In this document: positions 1-8,600 of the stretch, one piece after another
Position numbering within the stretch: position 1 is the first letter of the stretch
How the letters are laid out: each line of letters opens with the position of its first letter
NCBI GenBank assembly: GCA_964528425.1
Contig: CAZGTD010000014.1
Location: forward strand, 1 to 46,812
Direction: 5' to 3'
Length of the DNA stretch: 46,812 nucleotides
Origin: UBA3263 sp964528425
GTDB taxonomy: Bacteria; Bacteroidota; Bacteroidia; Bacteroidales; Muribaculaceae
Made by a program: the position numbers and the translations under genes
The notes under the pieces: model-generated
What the model was told of the DNA's origin: nothing
Databases searched by the model: none
Seen by the model: only the letters and a program-made list of their open reading frames with translations

Positions 1-703
1 TCTGTTTGGAGCGCAGGTTTTCGGGCACGTCGCCGCGCACTATGCGCTGTGCGAGTCCTTCGGCAATGGCCGTTTTACCGGTACCCGGCTCACCAATGAG
101 CATCGGGTTGTTTTTGGTTCGGCGGCTAAGAATCTGCAGCACGCGGCGGATTTCTTCATCGCGGCCGATAACCGGGTCGAGCTTACCGGAGCGTGCTCGC
201 TCGTTGAGGTTGATTGCATATTTCGACAGAGCGTTGTAGGTGTCTTCAGCGCTCTGGTCAGTGGCTTTTTTACCCTTGCGGAGTTCATCGATTGCGGCCT
301 GAAGTTCGTGTTCGGTCAAACCGGCGTCTTTAAGCATTTGCGATGCGGGCGAGTTAACAACGAATAGCGCCATCAGAAGCGATTCGAGGGTAACGTATTC
401 GTCGCCCTGCTTTTTCGACAGGTCGATGGAACGTTGCAAAACGTCGTTGCTCTCGCGGCTCAGGTAGGGTTCGCTGCCCGAAACTTTGGGCAAAGCGGCT
501 ATAGCACGGTCAAGGTTAGTCTGCAGCAGCTGAAGATTGGCGCCGATTTTCTGGAAAATGAACTTAACCAGCGAGTCGCCTTCTTCAACAACCGCCTTAA
601 GCAGATGAACAGGTTCAATAGACTGCTGACCTGCCGAGCGGGTAATCTCAACGGCTTTTTGAACGGCCTCCTGAGATTTAATAGTGAAATTGTTAAAATT
701 CAT
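1..703 (-). CDS. clpB: ATP-dependent chaperone ClpB, N-terminal part (runs off the left edge)
   Basis: ClpB is a hexameric AAA+ disaggregase that works with DnaK in the cytoplasm to recover aggregated proteins. About 234 codons are visible from the ATG at 703; the rest lies beyond base 1. The protein opens with MNFNNFTIKSQEA, the usual start of the Clp N domain. The N domain spans about residues 1-145 and leads into the first AAA+ module (SKYAINLNERARSGKLDPVIGR), with the Walker A motif GEPGTGKT at about residues 204-211. The order of N domain and D1, and the QSIEPVHLL region, fit ClpB better than ClpA or ClpC, but the diagnostic middle coiled coil is outside the window. Its 421-nt upstream region holds a promoter, a terminator-like hairpin and a weak sigma-54-like site, listed separately. 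Confidence 0.93.
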   Translation of the reverse strand, partial: MNFNNFTIKSQEAVQKAVEITRSAGQQSIEPVHLLKAVVEEGDSLVKFIFQKIGANLQLLQTNLDRAIAALPKVSGSEPYLSRESNDVLQRSIDLSKKQGDEYVTLESLLMALFVVNSPASQMLKDAGLTEHELQAAIDELRKGKKATDQSAEDTYNALSKYAINLNERARSGKLDPVIGRDEEIRRVLQILSRRTKNNPMLIGEPGTGKTAIAEGLAQRIVRGDVPENLRSKQ

Positions 704-743
704 AAGACTGAGTTAATAAGTTTTTTTCTTTTTAACTTAAAAA

Positions 744-760
744 CACAAAAAGCGTGCCAA
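744..760 (-). promoter_or_regulatory. weak sigma-54-like -24/-12 site upstream of clpB
   Basis: Read on the minus strand this is TTGGCACGCTTTTTGTG. It has the GG dinucleotide followed ten bases later by GT, where the sigma-54 consensus TGGCACG-N4-TTGC wants GC. It ends about 40 nt before the clpB start at 703, a sensible distance. The final C is missing and no upstream activator site was identified, so chance similarity is quite possible. Confidence 0.2.
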
Positions 761-791
761 AGGTTTGCGCGTTCCCCCGAAATTTTGGAAA

Positions 792-823
792 ATAAAAAGA
801 GACCCGTCATCTCGACGGGTCTC
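792..823 (-). terminator. intrinsic terminator-like hairpin in the clpB upstream region
   Basis: A perfect 10-bp stem (GAGACCCGTC, 799-808, with GACGGGTCTC, 814-823) closes a 5-nt loop. Read on the minus strand it is followed directly by TTTTTATTTT, the layout of a rho-independent terminator. It lies about 110 nt downstream of a consensus minus-strand promoter and about 95 nt before the clpB start. It could end a short RNA, attenuate clpB, or end read-through from the operon at 1125-3458. On the plus strand there is no U tract. Confidence 0.6.
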
Positions 824-932
824 AATCTTGAAAAAAGGATTTTACGGTAGTACTTAAATGCTATTATTCGTTATGTCTAAGCCTATGTTATAGTACACTT
901 AAAATGAAAAAGATTTGTTCGCTTTGTTTTTG
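793..932 (-). ncRNA. candidate short untranslated RNA or clpB leader
   Basis: A consensus minus-strand promoter at 938-968 and a terminator-like hairpin at 792-823 bracket about 140 nt with no credible reading frame; the longest frames are a dozen codons. This would give either a free small RNA or a premature-termination product of a clpB leader. I do not recognise the sequence. The 704-1124 gap holds nothing else that I can support. Confidence 0.3.
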
Positions 933-937
933 TATTG

Positions 938-968
938 CAAAGTTACAATGCAATTATTAAGAATGCAA
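938..968 (-). promoter_or_regulatory. Bacteroidetes-type promoter facing clpB
   Basis: On the minus strand TTG (968-966), a 20-nt spacer and TAACTTTG (945-938) match the Bacteroidetes -33/-7 consensus exactly. Transcription would start near 932 and run toward clpB, giving a leader of about 230 nt that contains the hairpin at 792-823. Confidence 0.75.
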
Positions 969-1124
969 GTAAACTGCTTTTTAACATACGTTGGCCGAAA
1001 GGTCGAATTAATTGGTATATTTGTCCGCCGTCGTTGACAAAGAGCGTGATTTTGTCAGTTTTTATGTCAAAATGTCAGTATTGTGGAGCAAAATCTTTGC
1101 AAGTGCAATTAGTTAAAAAGTGTT

Positions 1125-2255
1125 TCAGAGGGTTTTTCTATAACTCCGGCGACGTTTATGCTGTTCGGTGTCGAAGTATTCCCACTGCTTTTGAACATTT
1201 GAGTTGGTTTCGAGCTCGGGGTTGCTTTCGGCATATTTGAAGCCGGCGGCGTTATAGCGGGGTATCATGTATTCAAACAGGAGGGCATTGACGCCTTTGT
1301 TCTGATATTCCGGTTTGATGGCTACCAATAGCAAATCTACAGTGTCGGCCGCATGACCACGCAGGGCCTTGATTAGCGGCAGCCAACCCATCGGGAACAG
1401 TTTGCCTCCGGATTTCTGGAGCGCGCGGCTCAGAGAAGGCATAGAAATGCCGATGCCGACAAGATCATCGTTCTTATCAACGATAACGCAAACGCTGTCG
1501 AGATTGATGATGTCGAGATACATTTTTATATAATGGTCAATCTGGCGCGGTGTGAGCGGCGAATAACCGTAGAGCTTGTCGTAGGCCTCGTTGATTACCT
1601 GAAAGAGTTTCTGGCCATACATTTCTTTCAGTTTCTTGCGTGAAGTCAGCTGAGCGGTGCGGAGACCGAAACGATTCCTGACGATTTCGCATACGCGGGT
1701 CATTTTTGCAGGAACCTCCGGCGGAACCTTCATGAAGAACTCCATCCAGTCGGCGTCGGGTTTGAAGCCCATGCGCTCCATGTGAACCGGATAGTAGGGA
1801 TAATTATATATCGTAGCCATTGTTCCGAGCCGGTCAAAGCCTTCAACCAGCATACCTTCATAGTCCATGTCGGTGAATCCGAGGGGGCCGACCAGTTCTG
1901 TCATTCCCTTGGAGCGGGCCCAGTCTTCAACAGTGGCAAACAGGGAATCAACAACCTCGTCATCGTCAATGAAATCAACGAATCCGAAACGGGCGTCTTT
2001 TTTGCCGGTACGCTCGTTAACAGTTTTGTTAATTATGCCTGCAATGCGGCCAACCGGTTTTCCATCGCGAAACGCCATCCAGCATTTACATTCACAAAAG
2101 TCAAAAGCGGGATTCCCTTCCGGACGAAGGGTGTTGACGTCGTCCATGAGAAGCGGCGGCACATAGCAGTCGTTGCCCTTGTAAAGGTCATTGGCAAATT
2201 CAACGAACTTTTTCAGCTCGCGTTTCTTCAGGGGAATTTCCTTGATTTCAATCAT
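1125..2255 (-). CDS. GNAT-like N-acetyltransferase family protein
   Basis: A 376-residue soluble protein. The C-terminal third reads like a GNAT acetyl-CoA fold: a beta strand LLLVAIKPEYQNKGVNALLF corresponds to the acetyl-CoA binding loop (Q/R-x-x-G-x-A/G region), followed by MIPRYNAAGFKYAE. The N-terminal half (YKGNDCYVPPL...FCECKCWMAFRDGKPVGRIAGIIN) also looks like an acyltransferase core strand. Such two-part proteins are common in Bacteroidales and usually have no assigned substrate. The start overlaps the stop of the upstream pseudokinase gene by four bases (ATGA), so the two are translationally coupled in an operon led by an Lrp-type regulator. The substrate is unknown. Confidence 0.75.
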   Translation of the reverse strand: MIEIKEIPLKKRELKKFVEFANDLYKGNDCYVPPLLMDDVNTLRPEGNPAFDFCECKCWMAFRDGKPVGRIAGIINKTVNERTGKKDARFGFVDFIDDDEVVDSLFATVEDWARSKGMTELVGPLGFTDMDYEGMLVEGFDRLGTMATIYNYPYYPVHMERMGFKPDADWMEFFMKVPPEVPAKMTRVCEIVRNRFGLRTAQLTSRKKLKEMYGQKLFQVINEAYDKLYGYSPLTPRQIDHYIKMYLDIINLDSVCVIVDKNDDLVGIGISMPSLSRALQKSGGKLFPMGWLPLIKALRGHAADTVDLLLVAIKPEYQNKGVNALLFEYMIPRYNAAGFKYAESNPELETNSNVQKQWEYFDTEQHKRRRSYRKTL

Positions 2256-2992
2256 GGTTTAATAATGAGTGTGATGGATAGAATGGCGACCATAACGGTC
2301 AAAAATGCAATAAGAGCTATATAAAGCCTGCGGTCGGAGGCTCCGCTGACTGCCATTTTAAGGCTTTCGACCGAGGAGTAGGGCAGAGGGCCCGCTGCAC
2401 GCCCGGCAATCAGACGCAGTTTGGAATCATCGCGCAGTTCGGGGCATGCGTCAAGCGCCTGAGCAAGAACTGAGCCGAAGGCACGAATATCATCGGCCAC
2501 GTCGGTAGGAGCCAGCGCGTTCTTCCGGTCGAAGCCAACGTCAATAAGCTTCAGGTTGCGCACGTTTTCGGTAAAAATTACCGTTTCCGGCCGCAACGGC
2601 TTATGGATAACATGGTTAGTTTGCAAATAGTCGATTGCTGACACCAGATCGTGGGTCAGCTTATTGATAATATCAGGCGTAACTTGGTTGTTGGCAATAA
2701 GTTTTGCGAGGGAATCGCCGTAAACATCGTCGGTTATTATGCAACGGCCCAAACCGGGAACCTCCTCCAGGTCATTGATCATTATAATATGAGGGTGGGC
2801 GAGGTTATAGCGGACCTCAAATTCCCGTTCGAGCATCGATTGGAATTCAGGTTCGTTTTTTAATTCGGGTTTCAGGGTTTTCAACATTACCCATTTCCCG
2901 AACTTTTTAGCCGTGTAGACTTCATAGAACTCCTCGTCCCATTCGGGGAGGTGTTCGATTTCAGTCCATTTATGCTCAAGCGAGTCGGTCAT
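2252..2992 (-). CDS. membrane-anchored Ser/Thr pseudokinase
   Basis: A 246-residue protein with a degenerate eukaryotic-type kinase fold and a C-terminal transmembrane helix (about residues 222-244, LYIALIAFLTVMVAILSITL). The beta-3 lysine (VMLK, K38), an alpha-C glutamate (EREFE, 56-60) and the metal-binding aspartate (DVG, 151-153, in place of DFG) are present. The catalytic loop reads HKPLRPET (130-137) where active kinases have HRDLKPEN, so the catalytic Asp is Pro and the Asn is Thr. There is no glycine-rich P-loop. Catalysis by the usual mechanism is unlikely; a scaffold or ligand-sensing role is an inference. It overlaps the Lrp gene by 17 bases and the GNAT gene by 4. Confidence 0.75.
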   Translation of the reverse strand: MTDSLEHKWTEIEHLPEWDEEFYEVYTAKKFGKWVMLKTLKPELKNEPEFQSMLEREFEVRYNLAHPHIIMINDLEEVPGLGRCIITDDVYGDSLAKLIANNQVTPDIINKLTHDLVSAIDYLQTNHVIHKPLRPETVIFTENVRNLKLIDVGFDRKNALAPTDVADDIRAFGSVLAQALDACPELRDDSKLRLIAGRAAGPLPYSSVESLKMAVSGASDRRLYIALIAFLTVMVAILSITLIIKP

Positions 2993-3458
2993 CGGTCGGT
3001 GCGTTGAGGATAGGGATTTCGCGGTCGATAGAGTTATCGAGAGAAATGAGGGTTTCAGTACCTGTTACCCCCGGAATCATCTGAATACGGTCGTTGAGCA
3101 GGCGCATCAGGTGCTCGTTATCGCGGGCATGAACCTTAACAAGCATTGTATAGGGGCCTGTCGTGTAGTGGCATTCAACGATTTCAGGAATATTTAAAAG
3201 GTGGGGCACTGCGTCGCGATACATTGCGCCGCGCTCAAGGTTAACCCCGATGTAGGTACATGTTGAATAACCGAGAAACCGCGGATTCACCTTATAGCCG
3301 GAGCCGGTAATCACTCCGAGATCTATCATACGCTGGATTCGCTGATGAATAGCCGCACGGCTTACGCCACACTCCGCAGCAACGTCTTTCGACGGAATCT
3401 TTGCATTGCGGATAACTATGTGAAGAATCTTTTTGTCAAGATTATCTAAGAGTTCCAT
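2976..3458 (-). CDS. Lrp/AsnC family transcriptional regulator
   Basis: A 160-residue protein of normal family length. The N-terminal winged helix-turn-helix (LDNLDKKILHIVIRNAKIPS ... CGVSRAAIHQRIQRM, about residues 4-50) is followed by an AsnC/RAM ligand-binding domain (about 70-150), with the typical VKVHARDNEHLMRLLNDRI and IPGVTGTETLISLD segments. Proteins of this family form octamers and sense amino acids or related metabolites. It is first in an operon with the pseudokinase and the GNAT protein, so autoregulation of that operon is plausible. A well-placed promoter lies about 25 bases upstream. Confidence 0.92.
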   Translation of the reverse strand: MELLDNLDKKILHIVIRNAKIPSKDVAAECGVSRAAIHQRIQRMIDLGVITGSGYKVNPRFLGYSTCTYIGVNLERGAMYRDAVPHLLNIPEIVECHYTTGPYTMLVKVHARDNEHLMRLLNDRIQMIPGVTGTETLISLDNSIDREIPILNAPTDDRLA

Positions 3459-3481
3459 AAGAAATTTAGCTAATTTGATTG

Positions 3482-3511
3482 CAAAAGTACAAAAAAAATG
3501 GCAATTTCCAA
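3482..3511 (-). promoter_or_regulatory. promoter of the Lrp-pseudokinase-GNAT operon
   Basis: On the minus strand TTG (3511-3509), 19 nt and TACTTTTG (3489-3482) fit the Bacteroidetes consensus. The leader would be about 20 nt. The region 3459-3685 otherwise holds only the divergent tRNA-Arg promoter. Confidence 0.65.
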
Positions 3512-3629
3512 ACTTTTTGTCAATAAAAACTGCAAAACTATAGATTCGGGTCTGATAATCTTAAGGAGCGTAAAAAACGGGATGTATAGGTTGATTTTAG
3601 AAAAAGTTAGAAAAAAATGATAGAAAAAC

Positions 3630-3660
3630 TTGCACAGTTCAAAAAACTGCCGTAACTTTG
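3630..3660 (+). promoter_or_regulatory. promoter of tRNA-Arg
   Basis: TTG (3630-3632), a 20-nt spacer and TAACTTTG (3653-3660) match the Bacteroidetes consensus exactly, about 25 nt before the mature tRNA 5' end. Confidence 0.8.
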
Positions 3661-3685
3661 CAGTGCTAAAAGCGAAAATACTAAC

Positions 3686-3759
3686 GGCTCATTAGCTCAA
3701 CTGAATAGAGCATCTGACTACGGATCAGAAGGTTACAGGTTTGAATCCTGTATGAGTCA
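3686..3759 (+). tRNA. tRNA-Arg(ACG)
   Basis: A 74-nt cloverleaf: acceptor GGCTCAT pairs with ATGAGTC (one G-U pair), D arm GCTC...GAGC, anticodon stem TCTGA/TCAGA with loop CTACGGA giving anticodon ACG, T arm ACAGG/CCTGT, discriminator A. The 3' CCA is not encoded. The ACG anticodon is normally modified to ICG and reads CGU/CGC/CGA arginine codons. Confidence 0.95.
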
Positions 3760-3761
3760 CC

Positions 3762-3793
3762 CGGGCGCCGATATTCCGGCGCCCGATTTTTTT
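3762..3793 (+). terminator. terminator after tRNA-Arg
   Basis: A GC-only 9-bp stem (CGGGCGCCG with CGGCGCCCG, loop ATATTC) is followed by A and seven T residues: a strong intrinsic terminator just 3' of the tRNA and 17 nt before the next gene. Confidence 0.9.
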
Positions 3794-3809
3794 AATTCAA
3801 TACAAAACC

Positions 3810-4106
3810 ATGACGCAGTTCTTACAAAACTACAACATTCTTGGGCTCGCAATCGGCGCCGTTACTTTTTTAGTTATCGGGTTGTTTCACCCGTTGGTTA
3901 TTAAAGGCGAATATTATTTCGGGGTAAAATGTTGGTGGGTGTTTTTGCTGTTTGGCATCGCATCGGGTGTGGCATCGATTGTTTGCGTCGATTTGTTTTG
4001 GCAGGCGGTGCTTGCCGTTGTTGCATTCAGCTGCTTCTGGAGCATCGGGGAGGTATTCGAGCAGCGCAAGCGCGTGGAGCGCGGGTGGTTTCCAAAGCGC
4101 CGTTAA
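3810..4106 (+). CDS. DUF4491 family small membrane protein
   Basis: A 98-residue integral membrane protein with three hydrophobic segments (about residues 10-30, 41-60 and 63-82) and a basic C-terminus ending RGWFPKRR. The pattern NILGLAIGAVTFLVIGLFHP, the following EYYFGVKCWWVFLLFGI and the terminal GWFPK are what I recall of the DUF4491 family of Bacteroidales. Its function is unknown. It stands alone between two tRNA genes and begins only 17 nt after the tRNA-Arg terminator. No clear promoter of its own is visible, so it may depend on read-through from the tRNA promoter. Confidence 0.8.
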   Translation: MTQFLQNYNILGLAIGAVTFLVIGLFHPLVIKGEYYFGVKCWWVFLLFGIASGVASIVCVDLFWQAVLAVVAFSCFWSIGEVFEQRKRVERGWFPKRR

Positions 4107-4127
4107 ATATTCGATTATAAAAAATTA

Positions 4128-4156
4128 GCGAACCGGATTAACCGATTCGCTTTTTT
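4128..4156. terminator. bidirectional terminator
   Basis: Stem GCGAACCGG (4128-4136) and CCGATTCGC (4142-4150) has one internal C-A mismatch. TTTTTT follows on the plus strand and TAATTTTTT follows on the minus strand. It would end both the DUF4491 transcript and the tRNA-Met transcript. Confidence 0.75.
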
Positions 4157-4158
4157 AG

Positions 4159-4230
<72 letters not shown>

Positions 4231-4244
4231 ATGTTTTACGGGTG

Positions 4245-4275
4245 CAAAGTTAGTGATATTTCGCCGTCGGTGCAA
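4245..4275 (-). promoter_or_regulatory. promoter of tRNA-Met
   Basis: On the minus strand TTG (4275-4273), a 20-nt spacer and TAACTTTG (4252-4245) match the Bacteroidetes consensus exactly, about 15 nt before the tRNA 5' end. It also sits just downstream of the efflux operon, for which I see no strong terminator. Confidence 0.8.
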
Positions 4276-4307
4276 GTATTTTAGCGTAAATTTAGTGTTA
4301 AAAAATG

Positions 4308-5600
4308 TTATCGGCCTGTTGCCGAGAGGTATTCGGCAACTGCTACGCGGAAATTGCCGTAGGAATCGATGTATTGGTCGCGAGCCTGCTGGTTAAGGGT
4401 CTGCGCATCGAGCATATCGGTGATGGTTCCGGTGCCGGCGTCGTAGAATTCGCGGTTCATGCGCAGGTTTTCAGCACTTTGGTCAATGGCCTCGTGGGCA
4501 ATCTGCATTTTGCGGTGAGCGGCCGTGAGCTCATCCCACTTGTTCTGCATGTTGATCTGCAGCAGTTCCGAGCCCGACTGGAGCTGGAGTTCGGCATTCT
4601 TTACCTGGAGTGATTTGTTTTTCAAGGCATGCGAGCCACCCCACCAGCCGGTTATGGGAATGTTTACGGCCAGAGTCAGTGCCCCGAAGTCATGGCCCTG
4701 CTCAAGTACGTTGTGGTAATACCAGCCGGCACCTCCAAGAACTGTTGGCAGGTTTTTGCCGAGTTCCATGCGTTTTTCAAGCTTTTTGGCCTTAACCTGA
4801 CTGACGAGAAGCTGATAGTCGTTGGTCTGAACCAGTGCTTCGGCCGGGTCAACAAGAATGTCGATAGGGTAGTCTGGAACCTGAGCCGGCACCTCGGCCT
4901 CGATGTCGACCGGCGAGGTGAAGGGCGCTCCAACGTATTGCGACAATACCATGCGGCATAGTTTTATGCCGTTGTCCAAGTCGACCATTTTTGAGGCAAA
5001 GTCGTTGCGACGCAGCTGAACTTTAAGGAGTTCATTATTAGTAACCACTCCGGCATCGACAGCAACCGATACCTGACTCTCGAGGGTATCGAGCAGTGCA
5101 AGGCCCGAGGTAAGGGTGTTTTTAGTGGCTTTCAAGGTAGCGAGCTGCCAGTAGTATTTTTCGGCTGTTACGCGCACTTCGCTTTCGCTCTGTTTTGCCT
5201 GGAGCTCGGCTACCGCTTCTCCTACTTTGGCCAGCTGGTTGCCGTTAACAATCTGTCCTCCCATAAAAATTGGTTGGAGAGCCTGAATGCCACCCATAAC
5301 GCCGTGTTTAACCAGTTCGATTTTCAGCAGGTCGAGGGCGTTGTATTGGAAAACGTAGTTTGCGGTTCTGAATCCGAAGCCAGCTGCGGATATTTCAGGG
5401 AAGTATTTTGTAAAGGCTTCGCGACGGACCTGGCGGGCAGCCTCGGTGTTGTTTTCAGCCATCTTCATAGCAGTGTTGTTGGCAACAGCCATGTCAATGC
5501 ATTGCTGAAGAGTGATTATGGAGTCTGTGCGACCCTCCTGGGCTGCGGCGCCGGCAATTCCGGCAGCCGCAAGTAGCATAGTGAGAATATATTTTTTCAT
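4308..5600 (-). CDS. TolC-family outer membrane efflux protein
   Basis: A 430-residue exported protein forming the outer-membrane channel of a tripartite efflux pump. I chose the ATG at 5600 because it opens a clean signal peptide (MKKYILTMLLAAAGIAGAAAQ); a start at 5630 would add ten residues without signal character. Long amphipathic helices with two similar halves (ITLQQCIDMAVANNTAMKMAENN near the start; SLQVKNAELQLQSGSELLQ and NREFYDAGTGTITDMLDAQ near the end) are typical of the family. It is the last gene of the operon, 10 nt after the RND pump. Confidence 0.93.
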   Translation of the reverse strand: MKKYILTMLLAAAGIAGAAAQEGRTDSIITLQQCIDMAVANNTAMKMAENNTEAARQVRREAFTKYFPEISAAGFGFRTANYVFQYNALDLLKIELVKHGVMGGIQALQPIFMGGQIVNGNQLAKVGEAVAELQAKQSESEVRVTAEKYYWQLATLKATKNTLTSGLALLDTLESQVSVAVDAGVVTNNELLKVQLRRNDFASKMVDLDNGIKLCRMVLSQYVGAPFTSPVDIEAEVPAQVPDYPIDILVDPAEALVQTNDYQLLVSQVKAKKLEKRMELGKNLPTVLGGAGWYYHNVLEQGHDFGALTLAVNIPITGWWGGSHALKNKSLQVKNAELQLQSGSELLQINMQNKWDELTAAHRKMQIAHEAIDQSAENLRMNREFYDAGTGTITDMLDAQTLNQQARDQYIDSYGNFRVAVAEYLSATGR

Positions 5601-5610
5601 AACTGAATTA

Positions 5611-8600
5611 TCAAAGAAGGTGAGTTTCAAGAGGTTCGGGCAGGGGTTGATCGGCGCCCTTTTGTTTTCCGCGAATCATCCAGAACGCAACCGGAATGGT
5701 GGTGAGGATGAAAATCATGGTTATGGGTGTACCCCAGAAGATTACTGTGCCCATAGGTTTCCAGAGAGCCGAGCCGCCCATTACCATCGGAACCACGCCC
5801 ATAGTTGCGGCGGCAGAGGTAAGGAATATCGGGCGCATTCGGCGTTTAGATGCATTGAAAATGGCATCTTTAACGGTTTGACCCTGGTTCCGGAGTTCCT
5901 GTGCGTAGTCGAGCAGCACAATGGCATTTCTTACAAGGATACCCATCAGCGAAACTATGCCGAGCACGCAAGTTAGCGACAGTACCTCGCCCTGGATAAA
6001 GAGGCCGATGCCGGTTCCTGGAATGCAGAGGAGCAGTGAGAGAACCATCAGCAGGGTAATATCTACCTGACAATAGTGGAGCAGGATGATGAAGAAAATG
6101 ATTACCACAGCTATGCACAGACCCATAAGAATTTCCGGAAGGTTCTGCATGGTGTTTTCCCAGTCGCCGCCGCGGGTAATGGTAACGCCATCGGGGAGCT
6201 GAATGTCGCTGATTGCGTCCATAACCGATTCGGTGCGGTCAATAACATTAACGTTGCGTTGAACTTCGGCTATTATGCTTATTGTGGGTATGCCGTTGCG
6301 GGTTGAGAGTTGACCTTCGTTGAACTGCGGCTCTACATCGGCAACCTGACGCAATGGAGCCTCGGCGATGGCAACTACCGGCATCAGTTCTGAGCGAAGA
6401 TTGTTAACATCGCTCTTATCAGCAGTTGGAGCCTTCAATACAACCGGCAGGCCATAGTCACCTTCCCAAACGGTTGCAACCGGAACTCCCGATGAATAGC
6501 GCATTGCAAGGATTGCTTCAATGCCGAGATTTGTCATGCCAAGGCGCGATGCCTGAACGGCGTTGGGCTCTACCTGAGCTGCAACCAGAGGATTTCCAAG
6601 GTTGGAGCGAACTGAGCGCAACCCGGGCACGAGGCGCATGCGGGCGGCCACAGAGTCGCTGATTTCTTTAATTACCTGCCTGTCACGGCCACTGATGCGT
6701 ATTTCAATGGGGTAGGCCGCGTTGGAGTAGCTGAGCTGCTTGAAGCGCACAATGGCGTCGGGGAAGTATTGTTCGTATTTGTCAGTGTACTCGTTGAGCA
6801 CGTCAATTGTGGCATCGTTGTCGGTCGTATTGACGATAAACTGTGCAAAGTTCGGACCGCCGACCTGCGGAGCATAGGTGGTTTGGAATCGTGGCGACGA
6901 GCAGCCGTGGAAATTAGCGATGCTAACAACGCGCGGGTCTTTGCTCAGAATGGCTTCCAGCGAATCTGCTACAATCGATGTGCGTTCTACCGGAGTTCCG
7001 GTAGGCATGTAGATTTCAACCGCAAACTGGTTGCGCTCGGCAATCGGCATCAGCTGCATCGGCCGGGTAACGAAAAGGATGCCGCCGCCAATTACGAATA
7101 AAACGCTCAATACAATGGTGGTTTTGGGCCAGTTGAAGCAGAGGGTGATTAGCCAATCGTAGCCCTTTTGAAGCATTACAAAGAACGAAAACTTCTTTTT
7201 GCCGGAGGCAACGGCTTCCTGTTCCTCCTTATAGATGGGCTTACGGATGAGTTTATACTGCACGAACGGCACAATCAGCTCGGCAACCACCAGCGAAACC
7301 ATCAGGATTATCGTAAGGGCCCACGGGAAGTCATTGAGGAAGTCGCGAAACATGCCCTTGACGGTCATCAGGAAGGGGAAGAAGGTAACTGAAATTGCAA
7401 GAGTCGCGGAGAAAATAGCCTTGAAGAATTCGGTGCCGGAGCGGAGAGTGGCGGTTTTGTGGTCGACACCCTCGGAGATGAGTTCAACGTAGTCATCGAT
7501 AATCACCACCGAGTTATCCACAATCATGCCGAGCGATAGAATCAGACACGCGAGTGTTACTGTGTTCAGTTCTATTCCGAATGCATAGAAAAGGCTTAGC
7601 GATATGAAAATGGCAACCGGAATTGTCGCCGCCGCTATGAGGGCAACCTTAATTGGAAGCAGGAGCATGATAACAATTACTACGGCAACCACCGCAATCA
7701 GCAACTCGCGCAGGAAGTCATTGACGGAACTGTTAACAACCACCGGCTGGTCGGTGATGCTGAACATTGTTACGTCCTGAGGCAGTTCGGCCTTAAATTC
7801 TGTCAGCACTTTGTTGACCGCGTCACCCATATCAACGATGTTGTTGCCATCTTTCATCTGGATGGAGAGGAGAATACACTTGGTGCCGTTGTTGGTTATG
7901 TAGCTCGATGGTTTCGGATATTCCTTGCGCACATCGGCAATGTCGCCCAGACGCACAACCGAACCGTCGGGGGTGGAGAACACGATCATGTCGCGCAGGT
8001 CAAGCACGGAGTTGACCGAGCGTTCAACGTAGATAGGCTGGGTATATGTGTTGCTCTTGAGCGAGCCGCCGGTAGTTTGAAAACCTTTGGCCATGAGCGT
8101 TGCCGCAAGGGTTGATTCCTTGATTGCGTATTTCGACAGCTTTTGCGGATCGATTTCAACGGCTATCTGTTCGCCCTGCTGGCCGTAAACATCCATAGTC
8201 GAGATTGACGGAATAGAGCGCAAACGGTCCTTGAGGTCGTCCATATAATCACCAAGTTCGCGATAGGTTTTCTGATCGCTCTGCATGGTCATCAAAATTG
8301 CCGAGGTATCGCCGAAATTGCTTATAGCCTCAACAGCCAGCACTCCGGCCGGGAGTTTGAGCTTCAGAGCCTCCAGGCCATGCTTGAACTCGTTCCAGAA
8401 GTCGGTGGTTTTTTGAATGTCGGAATCAAGTTCAACGAACATCATAACCATGCCGTCGGTAACGTTGGCATAGGTTTTTGACTTGTCGACTTCCTTGTAG
8501 GAGAACACATAGTCTTCCAATGGTTTGAGCACTTCCTGTTCACACTGCTCCACGTTGGCGCCGGGATACACGGCGGCAACAACGCCTTCGCGGATGGTGA

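Noticed and set aside
434..850. Open frame of 138 codons on the plus strand
   Set aside because: It lies mostly antisense to clpB and then runs through the leader hairpin; the minus-strand frame has clear ClpB motifs.
1782..2324. Plus-strand frame of 180 codons across the GNAT/pseudokinase junction
   Set aside because: Antisense to two genes with recognisable domains and an ATGA overlap; no family resemblance.
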